Positions 12,382 through 20,586 of a DNA stretch of 37,504 nt are shown piece after piece. The position numbers and the translations under genes were made by a program. The stretch lies in the NCBI GenBank assembly GCA_900078375.1, contig FLQS01000055.1, positions 1-37,504 of the forward strand. The letters are read 5' to 3'. Origin of the DNA: an uncultured Mycobacterium sp. (GTDB taxonomy: Bacteria; Actinomycetota; Actinomycetes; Mycobacteriales; Mycobacteriaceae). How positions within the stretch are numbered: position 1 is the stretch's first letter; every line of letters starts with the position of its first letter. Below the pieces are notes generated by a model that was given only the letters and a program-made list of their open reading frames with translations, was not told where the DNA came from and made no database searches.

Positions 12382-14793
12382 ATGGCGAAATCCTCGCCGC
12401 AGCGCAGCAAGACCAAGTCTCCGAAGACGGCCGCCCCCCGGCCTGAGGCGCCGGCAGTGCGCCGCGATGTACTGCCGATCCCGGACACCCGGCACGTCGG
12501 GCTGACCACCTACGATGCCAAGGATCCTGACACGAGCTACCCGCCGATCACCACACTGGAGCCCCCGAAGGGAGCGCCCAACGTGGTGATCGTGCTCATC
12601 GACGACGTCGGCTTCGCCGCCTCCTCCGTATTCGGCGGGCCTTGCAATACCCCGGTCGCCGAGCGGCTGGCTGGAAATGGGCTGAAGCTCAACCGGTTTC
12701 ACACTACTGCGTTGTGCTCCCCCACCCGCCAGGCGTTGCTGACCGGGCGCAACCACCACTCGGTCGGCATGGGAGCCATCACCGAGATGGCCACCTCGGC
12801 CCCGGGCAACAGCAGCATCCGACCCAAGGACAAGGCACCGATCGCCGAAACCCTTCGGCTCAACGGGTATTCGACCGGACAATTCGGCAAGTGCCACGAG
12901 GTTCCGGTCTGGGAGGTCTCTCCGGCGGGGCCGTTCCACCAGTGGCCGACCGGTTCGGGCTTCGAGTACTTCTACGGATTCATCGGCGGCGAGGCCAATC
13001 AGTACTACCCGGGCCTGTACGAGGGGACGACGGCGGTGGAGCCGCCCCGCACCCCGGAGGAGGGCTACACCCTTACCGAGGACCTCGCCGACCATGCGAT
13101 CACCTGGGTGCGCCAGCAGAAGGCGCTCATGCCCGAGAAACCGTTCTTCATGTACTTCGCCCCCGGCGCCACGCACGCCCCGCATCACGTGCCGGCGACG
13201 TGGTCGGACAAGTACCGCGGCAAGTTCGATCAGGGTTGGGATGCGTTGCGGGAAAAGATCTTCGCCCGCCAGAAGAAGCTGGGAGTGATTCCCAAGACGG
13301 CCGAGCTGACGGCCCGTCACGATGAGATCCCGGCCTGGGACGAGATGTCCGACGAGCTCAAACCGGTGCTGGCCAGGCAGATGGAAATCTATGCCGGCTT
13401 CCTCGAGCAGACCGACCACGAAGTGGGCCGGGTGGTGGACGCGCTGGAAGACCTCGGCGTGCTCGACGACACGCTGATCTACTACATCATCGGCGACAAC
13501 GGGGCATCCGCCGAGGGAACACCCGTCGGCTGCTTCAACGAGATGGCCGTCCTCAACGGGATGGCCGGCATCGAAACCACCGAATTCCTGTTGTCCAAGA
13601 TCGACGAGTTCGGCACCCCGGATGCCTACAACCACTACGCGGTCGGCTGGGCGCATGCCCTGTGCACGCCGTACCAATGGACAAAGCAGGTGGCGTCGCA
13701 TTGGGGCGGCACCCGCAACGGCACCATCGTGCACTGGCCCAACGGCCTGTCCGACACCGGCGGAATGCGTGACCAGTTCCACCATGTCATCGACGTTGCT
13801 CCCACGATCCTCGAGGCGGCTGGGATCCCGGCCCCGTTGAGTGTCAACGGCATTGCGCAGGCACCGCTGGAAGGGGTGAGCATGCTGGCCACGCTGCGCG
13901 ACGCCGAGGCACCGGAATCCCACGTTGTGCAGTACTTCGAGATCATGGGCAACCGCGGCATTTATCACAAGGGCTGGACGGCGGCCACCAAACATCGCAC
14001 GCCGTGGAAGGCCGACACCCCGCCGGCGTTCGACGCCGACGTCTGGGAGCTCTACGGTCCCGACGACTGGACTCAGGCCCGCAATCTCGTCGCCGACAAC
14101 CCAGAGAAACTCGCTGAACTGCAACGGCTTTGGCTCATCGAAGCGGTCAAATACAACGTCGTTCCCCTCGATGACCGGTCCTTCGAACGAATCAACCCCG
14201 ACATCGCCGGGCGTCCTCAGCTCATCCGCGGGAACAGTCAGTTGCTGTTCAACGGAATGCGGGTCAGTGAAGCCTGCGTGCTGAACCTCAAGAACAAGTC
14301 GCACTCGGCGACGGCCGATGTCGTCGTCCCGAAGAGTGGTGCCGCCGGGGTGATCATCACCCAGGGCGGCCAAGTCGGCGGCTGGGCGCTCTACGTCCAT
14401 GACGGGCGGTTGAAGTACTGCTACAACTTCTTCGGCATCCAGTACTTCTACGTCACCGCCGACAAGCCGCTGCCGAAGGGCAAGCACCAGGTGCGGATGG
14501 AATTTGCCTACGACGGCGGTGGATTGGCCAAGGGCGGCACCGTCACCCTGTACCACGACGGCACGGCCGTCGGTACCGGCCGGGTGGAGATCACCATCCC
14601 GATGGGCTTCTCCGCCGACGAGGCCTGCGATGTCGGGCGGGACACCGGATCACCGACCTCGCCGGACTACGGGCCGGCCGGCAACGGTTTCACCGGGCAG
14701 ATCGACTGGGTGCAGCTCGACATCGGCGACGACAACCACGACCACCTGATCACCGCAGCCGACCGGGTCAAGCTCGCGATGGGCAAACAGTAG
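12382..14793 (+). CDS. type I arylsulfatase
   Basis: An 803-residue sulfatase, the size of the large mycobacterial Ats proteins (AtsA and AtsD are about 790). The formylglycine motif C-S-P-T-R is at residues 112-116 (Cys codon 12715-12717); FGE converts this Cys to formylglycine, and no FGE gene is in the window. Metal ligands: VLIDDVGF at residues 71-78 (D74, D75) and, later, YYIIGDNGAS with Asp-Asn. HAPHH supplies further active-site His. The C-terminal third is a beta-rich domain (GGQVGGWALYVHDGRLKYCY). There is no signal peptide, so it is probably cytoplasmic. It hydrolyses sulfate esters; the natural substrate is unknown. AGGGAGGACCG before the ATG is a good ribosome binding site. The long minus-strand frame across it is a codon-bias shadow. 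Confidence 0.92.
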   Translation: MAKSSPQRSKTKSPKTAAPRPEAPAVRRDVLPIPDTRHVGLTTYDAKDPDTSYPPITTLEPPKGAPNVVIVLIDDVGFAASSVFGGPCNTPVAERLAGNGLKLNRFHTTALCSPTRQALLTGRNHHSVGMGAITEMATSAPGNSSIRPKDKAPIAETLRLNGYSTGQFGKCHEVPVWEVSPAGPFHQWPTGSGFEYFYGFIGGEANQYYPGLYEGTTAVEPPRTPEEGYTLTEDLADHAITWVRQQKALMPEKPFFMYFAPGATHAPHHVPATWSDKYRGKFDQGWDALREKIFARQKKLGVIPKTAELTARHDEIPAWDEMSDELKPVLARQMEIYAGFLEQTDHEVGRVVDALEDLGVLDDTLIYYIIGDNGASAEGTPVGCFNEMAVLNGMAGIETTEFLLSKIDEFGTPDAYNHYAVGWAHALCTPYQWTKQVASHWGGTRNGTIVHWPNGLSDTGGMRDQFHHVIDVAPTILEAAGIPAPLSVNGIAQAPLEGVSMLATLRDAEAPESHVVQYFEIMGNRGIYHKGWTAATKHRTPWKADTPPAFDADVWELYGPDDWTQARNLVADNPEKLAELQRLWLIEAVKYNVVPLDDRSFERINPDIAGRPQLIRGNSQLLFNGMRVSEACVLNLKNKSHSATADVVVPKSGAAGVIITQGGQVGGWALYVHDGRLKYCYNFFGIQYFYVTADKPLPKGKHQVRMEFAYDGGGLAKGGTVTLYHDGTAVGTGRVEITIPMGFSADEACDVGRDTGSPTSPDYGPAGNGFTGQIDWVQLDIGDDNHDHLITAADRVKLAMGKQ

Positions 14794-14795
14794 TC

Positions 14796-15419
14796 TCAGT
14801 CGCGCAGCCAGCGCGGAGTGATGAAGACGCCCTCGGCCTCCACGGTGATGCCCTCGGCGTCGGAGATATAGCCGGAGGCAAAGGTTTTCACGCCGTCGAC
14901 ACGGGTGATCTGAGCCTCCGCGTGCAGCGGCCCGAGCGGGCAGGCCCGCAGATACCGCACGGTGATACTGCCGGTGAAGCGGGGCTTGCCGTCGGGGCTG
15001 GCCGCCTCACCGAGCACATGATCGAGCACCAGTGCCGACACCCCGCCGTGCACATGCCCGGGCGGACCCTCGTAGGCCGCGCCGAGATGAAAGTCGGTCC
15101 AGCGCCGCCCATCCTCATCGCGGTGGATCACCAGCGGCGGGGCGCTCGCGTTGCGCAGGCCGATGACCGCGTTCCCCCAACTGATGCTCTGTCCGGAGGT
15201 GGTCCTCCGCACGCCGAAGGCGCCGTCGATCTGATTGCTTCGCAGCCGGGCCGTCGCCGCGTCGATGTCGGCCTTCACCGCAGCGACGGTTTCGGCGTCC
15301 ACCTCGGTGCGGATCGTCGCGTCGACCAGCTCCCGCACCGAGATGGCCAGCGGCTCATAAACCGCCCGCAGCCGTTCGATGTCCTCGGCGGACAGGTCCT
15401 CGGTCGTGAATTCCAGCAC
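14796..15419 (-). CDS. PaaI-type hotdog-fold thioesterase
   Basis: 207 residues from the GTG at 15419 (MLEFTTEDLSAEDIERLRAV). The C-terminal half carries hotdog features: AAYEGPPGHVHGGVSALVLDHVLGEA, where GHVHGGV and the following helix hold the usual acyl-CoA active-site Asp (D of LDHV), then FTGSITVRYLRACPLGPLHAEAQI. The N-terminal part of about 85 residues is helical and makes the protein longer than minimal PaaI. It would hydrolyse acyl-CoA thioesters. The start codon lacks a strong ribosome binding site; longer readings to 15575 look like noise. The stop is two bases past the arylsulfatase stop, with the genes convergent. Confidence 0.8.
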   Translation of the reverse strand: MLEFTTEDLSAEDIERLRAVYEPLAISVRELVDATIRTEVDAETVAAVKADIDAATARLRSNQIDGAFGVRRTTSGQSISWGNAVIGLRNASAPPLVIHRDEDGRRWTDFHLGAAYEGPPGHVHGGVSALVLDHVLGEAASPDGKPRFTGSITVRYLRACPLGPLHAEAQITRVDGVKTFASGYISDAEGITVEAEGVFITPRWLRD

Positions 15420-15604
15420 CCCAGCACTAGAGCACGGGGCCGACGCGGTGTCGAACCGGGGTCTCGACGCGCGGCTAACACGATTGACACATAACCGACC
15501 TCCAGTTGGAACGCGAGCGTCGAGAATCCTCTTAGCGACGGACAGCGACGCAGGAGTCGGCTCGGGTCGCGCCACGCTGTCCCGACGCCCCAGGAGGCCT
15601 GCCC

Positions 15605-17191
15605 ATGAGCACTGACGTCACCGAGCCCGCACCACCGACGCCGAGCGAGCTGAAGATCCCCTGGTGGACGCGCGGTGATCTCAACGCGTTCTTCGGTCTC
15701 GGGTTCAACATCCTGGTCAACGTCCTGACGCTGACCACACTGATGATCGGCGTGGTCAAGCTGCCCGCCGATGACGTGCTGGGCACCGTGCTGCCCGCGC
15801 TGGGCGTTGCCCTGGTGCTGGGCAACCTCTACTACACGTTCTTGGCGCGACGGCTGGCGCGGAAAGAGAACCGCACCGACGTCACCGCACTGCCGTACGG
15901 CCCGAGCGTGCCGCACATGTTCATCGTGGTCTTCGTCGTCATGCTGCCGGTCTATCTGGCCACCAAAGATCCCATCGAGGCCTGGAAGTCCGGCCTGGCC
16001 TGGGCGTTCATGATCGGCATCATCGTCATCATCGGCGGATTCGTCGGCCCCTACATCCGCAAGCTCACCCCGCGCGCCGCGATGCTGGGCACGCTGGCCG
16101 GCATCTCGATCACGTTCATCTCGATGCGGCCGGCCGCGCAGATGTGGGAGGCCGCCTGGATCGGCCTGCCGGTGCTGGCGATCATCCTGATCGGTTTCTT
16201 CACCGATGTGAAACTGCCGGGCAATATCCCCGTCGGTCTGGTGGCGTTGTTGGTCGGCACCGCGATCGGCTGGGCCGGCGGATTCATGTCGGCACCCGAT
16301 GTCGGCCAGGCCGTCTCCGACATCGCGATCGGCATTCCCGACCTTCGCATCGATCTGCTGATGTCGGGTCTGGCGCATCTGGCTCCCCTGCTGGGCACCG
16401 CGATTCCGTTGGGTGTCTACAACTTCACCGAGGCGATGAGCAACGTGGAGAGTGCGGCGGCCGCCGGGGACAACTACAACCTGCGCAGCGTGCTGCTGGC
16501 CGACGGCGCCGGCGCGGTGATCGGATCAGCGTTCGGTTCGCCGTTCCCGCCCGCGGTCTACATCGGCCATCCCGGCTGGAAGGACGCCGGCGGGCGGGCC
16601 GGTTACTCGCTGGCCAGCGGTGTGGTCATCGGAGTGTTGTGCTTCCTCGGGCTGTTCGGGGTCTTGGCGGCGCTGCTGCCGGTGCCGGCCATCGTGCCGA
16701 TCCTGCTCTACATCGGCCTACTGATCGGCGCCCAAGCCTTCCAGGCCGTGCCGCGACTGCACGCGGTGGCGGTCGTGGCCGCACTGTTGCCCAACCTGGC
16801 GCAGTGGGCCAGTGGACTGATCGACAACGCACTCAACGCCGCCGGGACCTCGGCTACCAAGGTCGGCATGGATGCACTCGGCAATGCCGGCGTGGTCTAC
16901 GACGGGCTGCAGACCCTCGGTGAGGGCGCCATCCTGGTCGGGCTGCTGCTGGGCACCATGGTGACGTTCATCCTGGAGAAGAAGTTCCGCCACGCCGCGC
17001 TGGCTTCGGTGGTCGCCGCCGCGCTGTCGTTCATCGGCTTGATCCACGCGCCCGAGATCGCCTGGGCGGCCAATCCGCAAGCGGCGCTTGGCTATCTGTT
17101 CTTCGCGGTGGTGTGCCTGGCGTATTCGCTGCTGCCCGGCGCCAAGGAGCCGGTCACCGTTGACGAGTCCGATATCGTCGCCGGCCACTAG
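15605..17191 (+). CDS. NCS2-type (xanthine/uracil-like) permease family protein
   Basis: A 528-residue polytopic membrane protein with about 12-14 hydrophobic segments. Family-like parts are GLGFNILVNVLTLTTLMIGVV, LVLGNLYYTFLARRLA, TALPYGPSVPHMF, and the mid-chain GVYNFTEAMSNVESAAAAGDNYNLR, where the NCS2 substrate-site acidic residue would sit. GAVIGSAFGSPFPPAVYIGH follows. NCS2 proteins move purines, pyrimidines or related anions with protons or sodium; the substrate cannot be set from sequence. No purine-metabolism genes are adjacent. AGGAGG lies 8 bases before the ATG. A TTGACA at 15484-15489 could be a -35, but I see no matching -10. Confidence 0.75.
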   Translation: MSTDVTEPAPPTPSELKIPWWTRGDLNAFFGLGFNILVNVLTLTTLMIGVVKLPADDVLGTVLPALGVALVLGNLYYTFLARRLARKENRTDVTALPYGPSVPHMFIVVFVVMLPVYLATKDPIEAWKSGLAWAFMIGIIVIIGGFVGPYIRKLTPRAAMLGTLAGISITFISMRPAAQMWEAAWIGLPVLAIILIGFFTDVKLPGNIPVGLVALLVGTAIGWAGGFMSAPDVGQAVSDIAIGIPDLRIDLLMSGLAHLAPLLGTAIPLGVYNFTEAMSNVESAAAAGDNYNLRSVLLADGAGAVIGSAFGSPFPPAVYIGHPGWKDAGGRAGYSLASGVVIGVLCFLGLFGVLAALLPVPAIVPILLYIGLLIGAQAFQAVPRLHAVAVVAALLPNLAQWASGLIDNALNAAGTSATKVGMDALGNAGVVYDGLQTLGEGAILVGLLLGTMVTFILEKKFRHAALASVVAAALSFIGLIHAPEIAWAANPQAALGYLFFAVVCLAYSLLPGAKEPVTVDESDIVAGH

Positions 17192-17204
17192 CTTTCGCGA
17201 AGGG

Positions 17205-17597
17205 TTACTCCGCGACGAAGGGGACGTCGACGCCGTCGGCGAGCACGATGTAGATGCGCCGCCACGGGCCGTCGTCCACCAGACGCCACTGGTGGCCCGA
17301 TCCGACGGTGTCCTCGGCGAGCAGTACGTCGCCGGGGGCCAGGGTGAACTCCTGCCCGTCGCGGGTGGTGAACACCAGGGTTCCGGCGAGCGTCACGACG
17401 AGCTGGCGCACCGGAGCGGTGTGCCAGGCCAGCGTGCCGCCGGTCGCGGTCTCCTCAGCCGTCACATGGATCGAGGACATCGCCGCCGACACCAGGTCGT
17501 CGTTGCGGCCGGGCGTCAGGTCGAGGCGGCCGATCTGGATGTGGGATTGCTGGTCGGCTCCGGTGAACAAACGCACGCAGCGAATCACGGTGTGCAC
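17205..17597 (-). CDS. cupin-domain protein
   Basis: 130 residues from the GTG at 17597 (MHTVIRCVRLFTGADQQSH). A single beta-barrel cupin: LAWHTAPVRQLVVTLAGTLVFTTRDG, EFTLAPGDVLLAEDTVGSGHQW. The classic metal set is incomplete: one His (WHTAP) and a late His (GSGHQW) are visible, but the usual second His and Glu of motif 1 are not obvious. It may therefore bind metal weakly or not at all. A longer GTG start at 17645 would run into the neighbour's operator region. A 6-bp palindrome lies between this gene and the divergent TPR gene. The function is unknown; cupins range from enzymes to sugar or small-molecule sensors. Confidence 0.7.
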   Translation of the reverse strand: MHTVIRCVRLFTGADQQSHIQIGRLDLTPGRNDDLVSAAMSSIHVTAEETATGGTLAWHTAPVRQLVVTLAGTLVFTTRDGQEFTLAPGDVLLAEDTVGSGHQWRLVDDGPWRRIYIVLADGVDVPFVAE

Positions 17598-17640
17598 CCT
17601 TTCGTTCTGTTCGGTCGCAACGCTATCCGGGCTCGGCGTC

Positions 17641-17655
17641 CTCACCTAGGGTGAG
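17641..17655. promoter_or_regulatory. palindrome between divergent cupin and TPR genes
   Basis: CTCACC and GGTGAG arms (17641-17646, 17650-17655) flank a 3-base spacer TAG. It lies in the 62-base gap between the two start codons, just before the TPR ATG at 17660, where an operator could affect both genes. It is short, so chance is possible. Confidence 0.35.
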
Positions 17656-17659
17656 CAGC

Positions 17660-19366
17660 ATGACGGTTCCGTTCGGCGACACCGAGCCGTATTACGACCT
17701 CGGGGATTACCACCGTGGAGTCGACTCCCCTTCGCCGCAGGCGCAGGTGTGGTTCGACCGTGGACTGGTGTGGGCCTACGCGTTCAACCACGAGGAGGCG
17801 ATCGTCTGCTTCGAACGCGCCCTGGCGCTGGACGCCGACCTCGCGATCGCTCGCTGGGGTATCGCGTATGCCATCGGGCCGAACTACAACAAGGCCTGGG
17901 AGGCTTTCGACCCGGTTGATTTGGCCGCGTCGGTGGCCCGGGCCCGGATGGAACTGGAACTGGCGGCCACGAGCCGTGCCAGCGCCGTCGAGCATGCCCT
18001 GATCGCGGCACTGGCCACCCGATTCCCCACCGACGATCCAGACGACACCGAAGCCCTGGCGGCCGGGCACGCCGCGTACGCCGATGCGATGGTCGAATTG
18101 GCGCAGGCCTATCCCGACGATGTCGACGTGCTGGCACTGGCTGCCGACGCGCTGGTCAACCTGACGGCATGGGCGTTGTGGGACACCACAACCGGCGAGC
18201 CCGCCCCCGGGGCGCGGGTGCTGGAGGCCAAACGTCTTCTGGACCAGGCGTTGACCACCGAGGCCGGCCGCGCGCACCCCTTCGTGCTGCACCTGTACAT
18301 CCACGCGATGGAAATGTCGGCACACCCCGAGGACGCGCTGCCCGCCGCCGATCTGCTGCGCGGGCTGGTGCCCGACGCAGGCCACCTGCAGCACATGCCG
18401 GCGCACATCGACGTGCTGTGCGGAAACTACCGAGATTCGGTGCTGGCCAACCAGACCGCGGTGGCCGCCGACCGGCGTTTCGTCGAGCACGCGGGGCCGC
18501 TGAACTTCTACTCGCTCTATCGGGCGCACGATCTGCACTTCATCGTCTACTCGGCGATGTTCGCCGGCCAGTCGCAGATCGCGCTGCAGGCAGCCGAGGA
18601 GTTGTCCGGGCAGCTGACGCCTGAGTTGCTGTCCATCGAATCTCCACCGATGGCCGACTGGCTGGAAGCCTTCGTTCCGCTGCGGGTGCATGTGCTGATC
18701 CGGTTCGGCCGCTGGGACGAGCTGATCGCAGAGCCTATCCCCCCTGACACCGAGTTGTATTGCAGCACAACGGCAACCATCCACTATGGGCGCGGCGTTG
18801 CACACGCGGCCAAGGGGCAGCTGGCGCAGGCTGCCGCGGAACGTGAGGCGTTTGCGCAGGCATACGCTTCCGTCCCGGAATCGCGCTACCTGTTCAACAA
18901 CACCAGCCGTGACATCCTTGCGGTCGCGAGGGCCATGCTCGACGGCGAGATCGCCTACCGTAACGGCGATTTCGACGAAGCATTCGAACACCTGCGCCTC
19001 GCGATCGCACTCGACGACGCGTTGCCCTACGACGAACCCTGGGGCTGGATGCAGCCCACCCGGCACGCCTACGGTGCGCTGTTGCTGGAGCAGGGGCGGG
19101 TCGAGGAGGCGGCCGCGGTGTATGCCGCCGACCTCGGTCTGGATCCGACGCTGAGCCGGCCCTGCCAACATCCGGGCAACGTGTGGAGCCTGCACGGCTA
19201 TCACGAATGCCTACAGCGGCTGGGGCGCACCGCCGAGGCGGTGATCATCGCGCGGCAGCTCCAACTGGCCAAAGCCCGCGCCGACGTCCCGATCCTGGCG
19301 TCGTGTGCCTGTCGGCTGGAGGTCCTGGAAGTACCGGCCACCCCGGCCGACGTTTGTTGCCACTGA
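17660..19366 (+). CDS. TPR-repeat protein
   Basis: About 568 residues from the ATG at 17660 (MTVPFGDTEPYYDLGDYHRG). Repeated TPR-type helix pairs: WFDRGLVWAYAFNHEEAIVC with ERALALDADLAIARWGIAYA, ANQTAVAADRRF, and late NGDFDEAFEHLRLAIALDDA and EQGRVEEAAAVYAADLGLD. The middle part carries a notable His-rich stretch, FVLHLYIHAMEMSAHPEDAL and GHLQHMPAHIDVLCGNY, which resembles eukaryotic TTC38-type proteins and could bind metal. There is no signal peptide. It is first of a tight run with the rhomboid-like, deaminase and GH13 genes (gaps 24 and 11 bases, then an overlap). The role is unknown; TPRs usually mediate protein contacts. A GTG at 17651 is an alternative start. Confidence 0.8.
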   Translation: MTVPFGDTEPYYDLGDYHRGVDSPSPQAQVWFDRGLVWAYAFNHEEAIVCFERALALDADLAIARWGIAYAIGPNYNKAWEAFDPVDLAASVARARMELELAATSRASAVEHALIAALATRFPTDDPDDTEALAAGHAAYADAMVELAQAYPDDVDVLALAADALVNLTAWALWDTTTGEPAPGARVLEAKRLLDQALTTEAGRAHPFVLHLYIHAMEMSAHPEDALPAADLLRGLVPDAGHLQHMPAHIDVLCGNYRDSVLANQTAVAADRRFVEHAGPLNFYSLYRAHDLHFIVYSAMFAGQSQIALQAAEELSGQLTPELLSIESPPMADWLEAFVPLRVHVLIRFGRWDELIAEPIPPDTELYCSTTATIHYGRGVAHAAKGQLAQAAAEREAFAQAYASVPESRYLFNNTSRDILAVARAMLDGEIAYRNGDFDEAFEHLRLAIALDDALPYDEPWGWMQPTRHAYGALLLEQGRVEEAAAVYAADLGLDPTLSRPCQHPGNVWSLHGYHECLQRLGRTAEAVIIARQLQLAKARADVPILASCACRLEVLEVPATPADVCCH

Positions 19367-19390
19367 CACCGCCCCACGTAACCTCATCAC

Positions 19391-20095
19391 GTGCACGACG
19401 GCTCCGAACAACCCGCGCCGGCCACCGCACAGCGCGGCGTATCGCGGCCGATCGCGCAGTTCATCCGCTCGGCGCCGGTGACGTTCACCTGGCTGACAGT
19501 GCTCTTCCTGACGACGGTTGCCCAGCATCTGCTGCCTCGGTGGCACCTGATGACGCTGCTGCGCAAGGATTCGACCAACCTGCATCATCTGGCGTCCGAC
19601 CCCGTCCGGGTGTTGATCACCAGTCTGTTGTGGCTCGACGGCGCCGCCTGGTGGCCATACCTGGTGATGTTCTGCCTCTTCCTGGCACCGGCGGAACGCT
19701 GGCTGGGCCACCTGCGCTTCGTCATCGCGGGGCTGTTCGCCCACATCGTCGCCACCTATCTCAGTGAGGGCTTCCTCTACTGGCAGATCCAGGAGGCGGC
19801 CGTCTCACCGCGTTACCTCAACGCCCGCGATATCGGGGTCAGCTACTTCGTTGTGGGCATCATCGGCCTGCTGACCTACCGAATCGCGCGCCCGTGGCGC
19901 TGGCTGTATCTGGTCGTCACGTTTGCCTGGTTCATCGGGGCGGTGCTGATCAACCCGACATTCACTCCGGTCGGGCACCTGATCGCGCTGATCGTCGGGC
20001 TTGCTTGCTATCCGCTGTCCCGTGGGCGTCCCGGCCCGCCAATCGATCTGTCGTGGCTGCTGCGCAAACGGCACGATCGCCCACCAGCTGCGTAA
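19391..20095 (+). CDS. rhomboid-like membrane protein
   Basis: 234 residues with about six membrane segments (for example FTWLTVLFLTTVAQHLL, WWPYLVMFCLFLAPAERWLG, FVIAGLFAHIVATYL, VSYFVVGIIGLLTY). A Ser in ARDIGVSYF and a late His in VGHLIALIVGL are spaced like the rhomboid Ser-His pair, but the usual G-x-S-G is G-V-S-Y here. Proteolytic activity is therefore doubtful. I see the fold-like pattern, not a confirmed protease. The GTG at 19391 lacks a clear ribosome binding site; downstream starts are possible. It lies 24 bases after the TPR gene and 11 before the deaminase gene, in the same run. Confidence 0.6.
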   Translation: MHDGSEQPAPATAQRGVSRPIAQFIRSAPVTFTWLTVLFLTTVAQHLLPRWHLMTLLRKDSTNLHHLASDPVRVLITSLLWLDGAAWWPYLVMFCLFLAPAERWLGHLRFVIAGLFAHIVATYLSEGFLYWQIQEAAVSPRYLNARDIGVSYFVVGIIGLLTYRIARPWRWLYLVVTFAWFIGAVLINPTFTPVGHLIALIVGLACYPLSRGRPGPPIDLSWLLRKRHDRPPAA

Positions 20096-20106
20096 AGTGA
20101 GACAGC

Positions 20107-20586
20107 GTGGCGCTCGACGACGAGGACATCCGGCGGCTGGGCCGTTGTGTCGAACTCGCCCGTACGGCGCTGGCGGCCGGTGACGAGCCGTTCGGCTCGA
20201 TCCTCGTCGACGCCGACGGCACAATCCTGTTCGAAGACCACAATCATGTCGCCGGTGGCGACGCCACCGCCCATCCCGAGCTGGCGATTGCGCAGTGGTC
20301 GGTGACCAACCTGTCTCCCGACGAGCGTGCCCGCGCCACCGTCTACACCTCCGGCGAGCACTGCCCGATGTGCGCCGCCGCACACGCATGGGTTGGCCTG
20401 GGCCGCATCGTTTTTGCGGCCTCCGGTGCGCAGCTGGCCCAGTGGCTGACCGATTGGCAGGCGCCGCCACCGCCGGTGGCCACGCTGCCGATCACGACCG
20501 TCGCCCCACAGCTCACGGTTGACGGTCCAGCGCAGGAATTCCGTGACGAGTTGATGGCCCTCTACGCGGCGAAGTTCCGGCCGTGA
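20107..20586 (+). CDS. nucleoside/cytidine-deaminase-family protein
   Basis: 159 residues from a GTG start (MALDDEDIRRLGRCVELART). Zinc motifs: AHPELA, where H56 is the zinc ligand and E58 the proton shuttle (H-P-E in place of H-A-E), and HCPMC with C86 and C89. The order and spacing fit the CMP/dCMP-deaminase-like fold, closest to bacterial guanine/cytosine-type nucleoside deaminases. It would hydrolytically deaminate a base or nucleoside; the substrate is unknown. The last four bases overlap the GH13 start (GTGA), so the two are coupled. Confidence 0.85.
   Translation: MALDDEDIRRLGRCVELARTALAAGDEPFGSILVDADGTILFEDHNHVAGGDATAHPELAIAQWSVTNLSPDERARATVYTSGEHCPMCAAAHAWVGLGRIVFAASGAQLAQWLTDWQAPPPPVATLPITTVAPQLTVDGPAQEFRDELMALYAAKFRP

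Noticed and set aside
12283..14556. Long minus-strand ORF (757 codons) opposite the arylsulfatase gene
   Set aside because: It mirrors the GC-rich codon positions of a clear sulfatase, has Arg/Val/Gly/Asp-skewed composition and no motif or ribosome binding site.
15484..15512. TTGACA as a -35 for the permease gene
   Set aside because: No acceptable -10 at 16-18 bases.
17642..19204. 520-codon minus-strand ORF opposite the TPR gene
   Set aside because: Shadow of the TPR gene; Gln/Arg/Val-rich with no domain.
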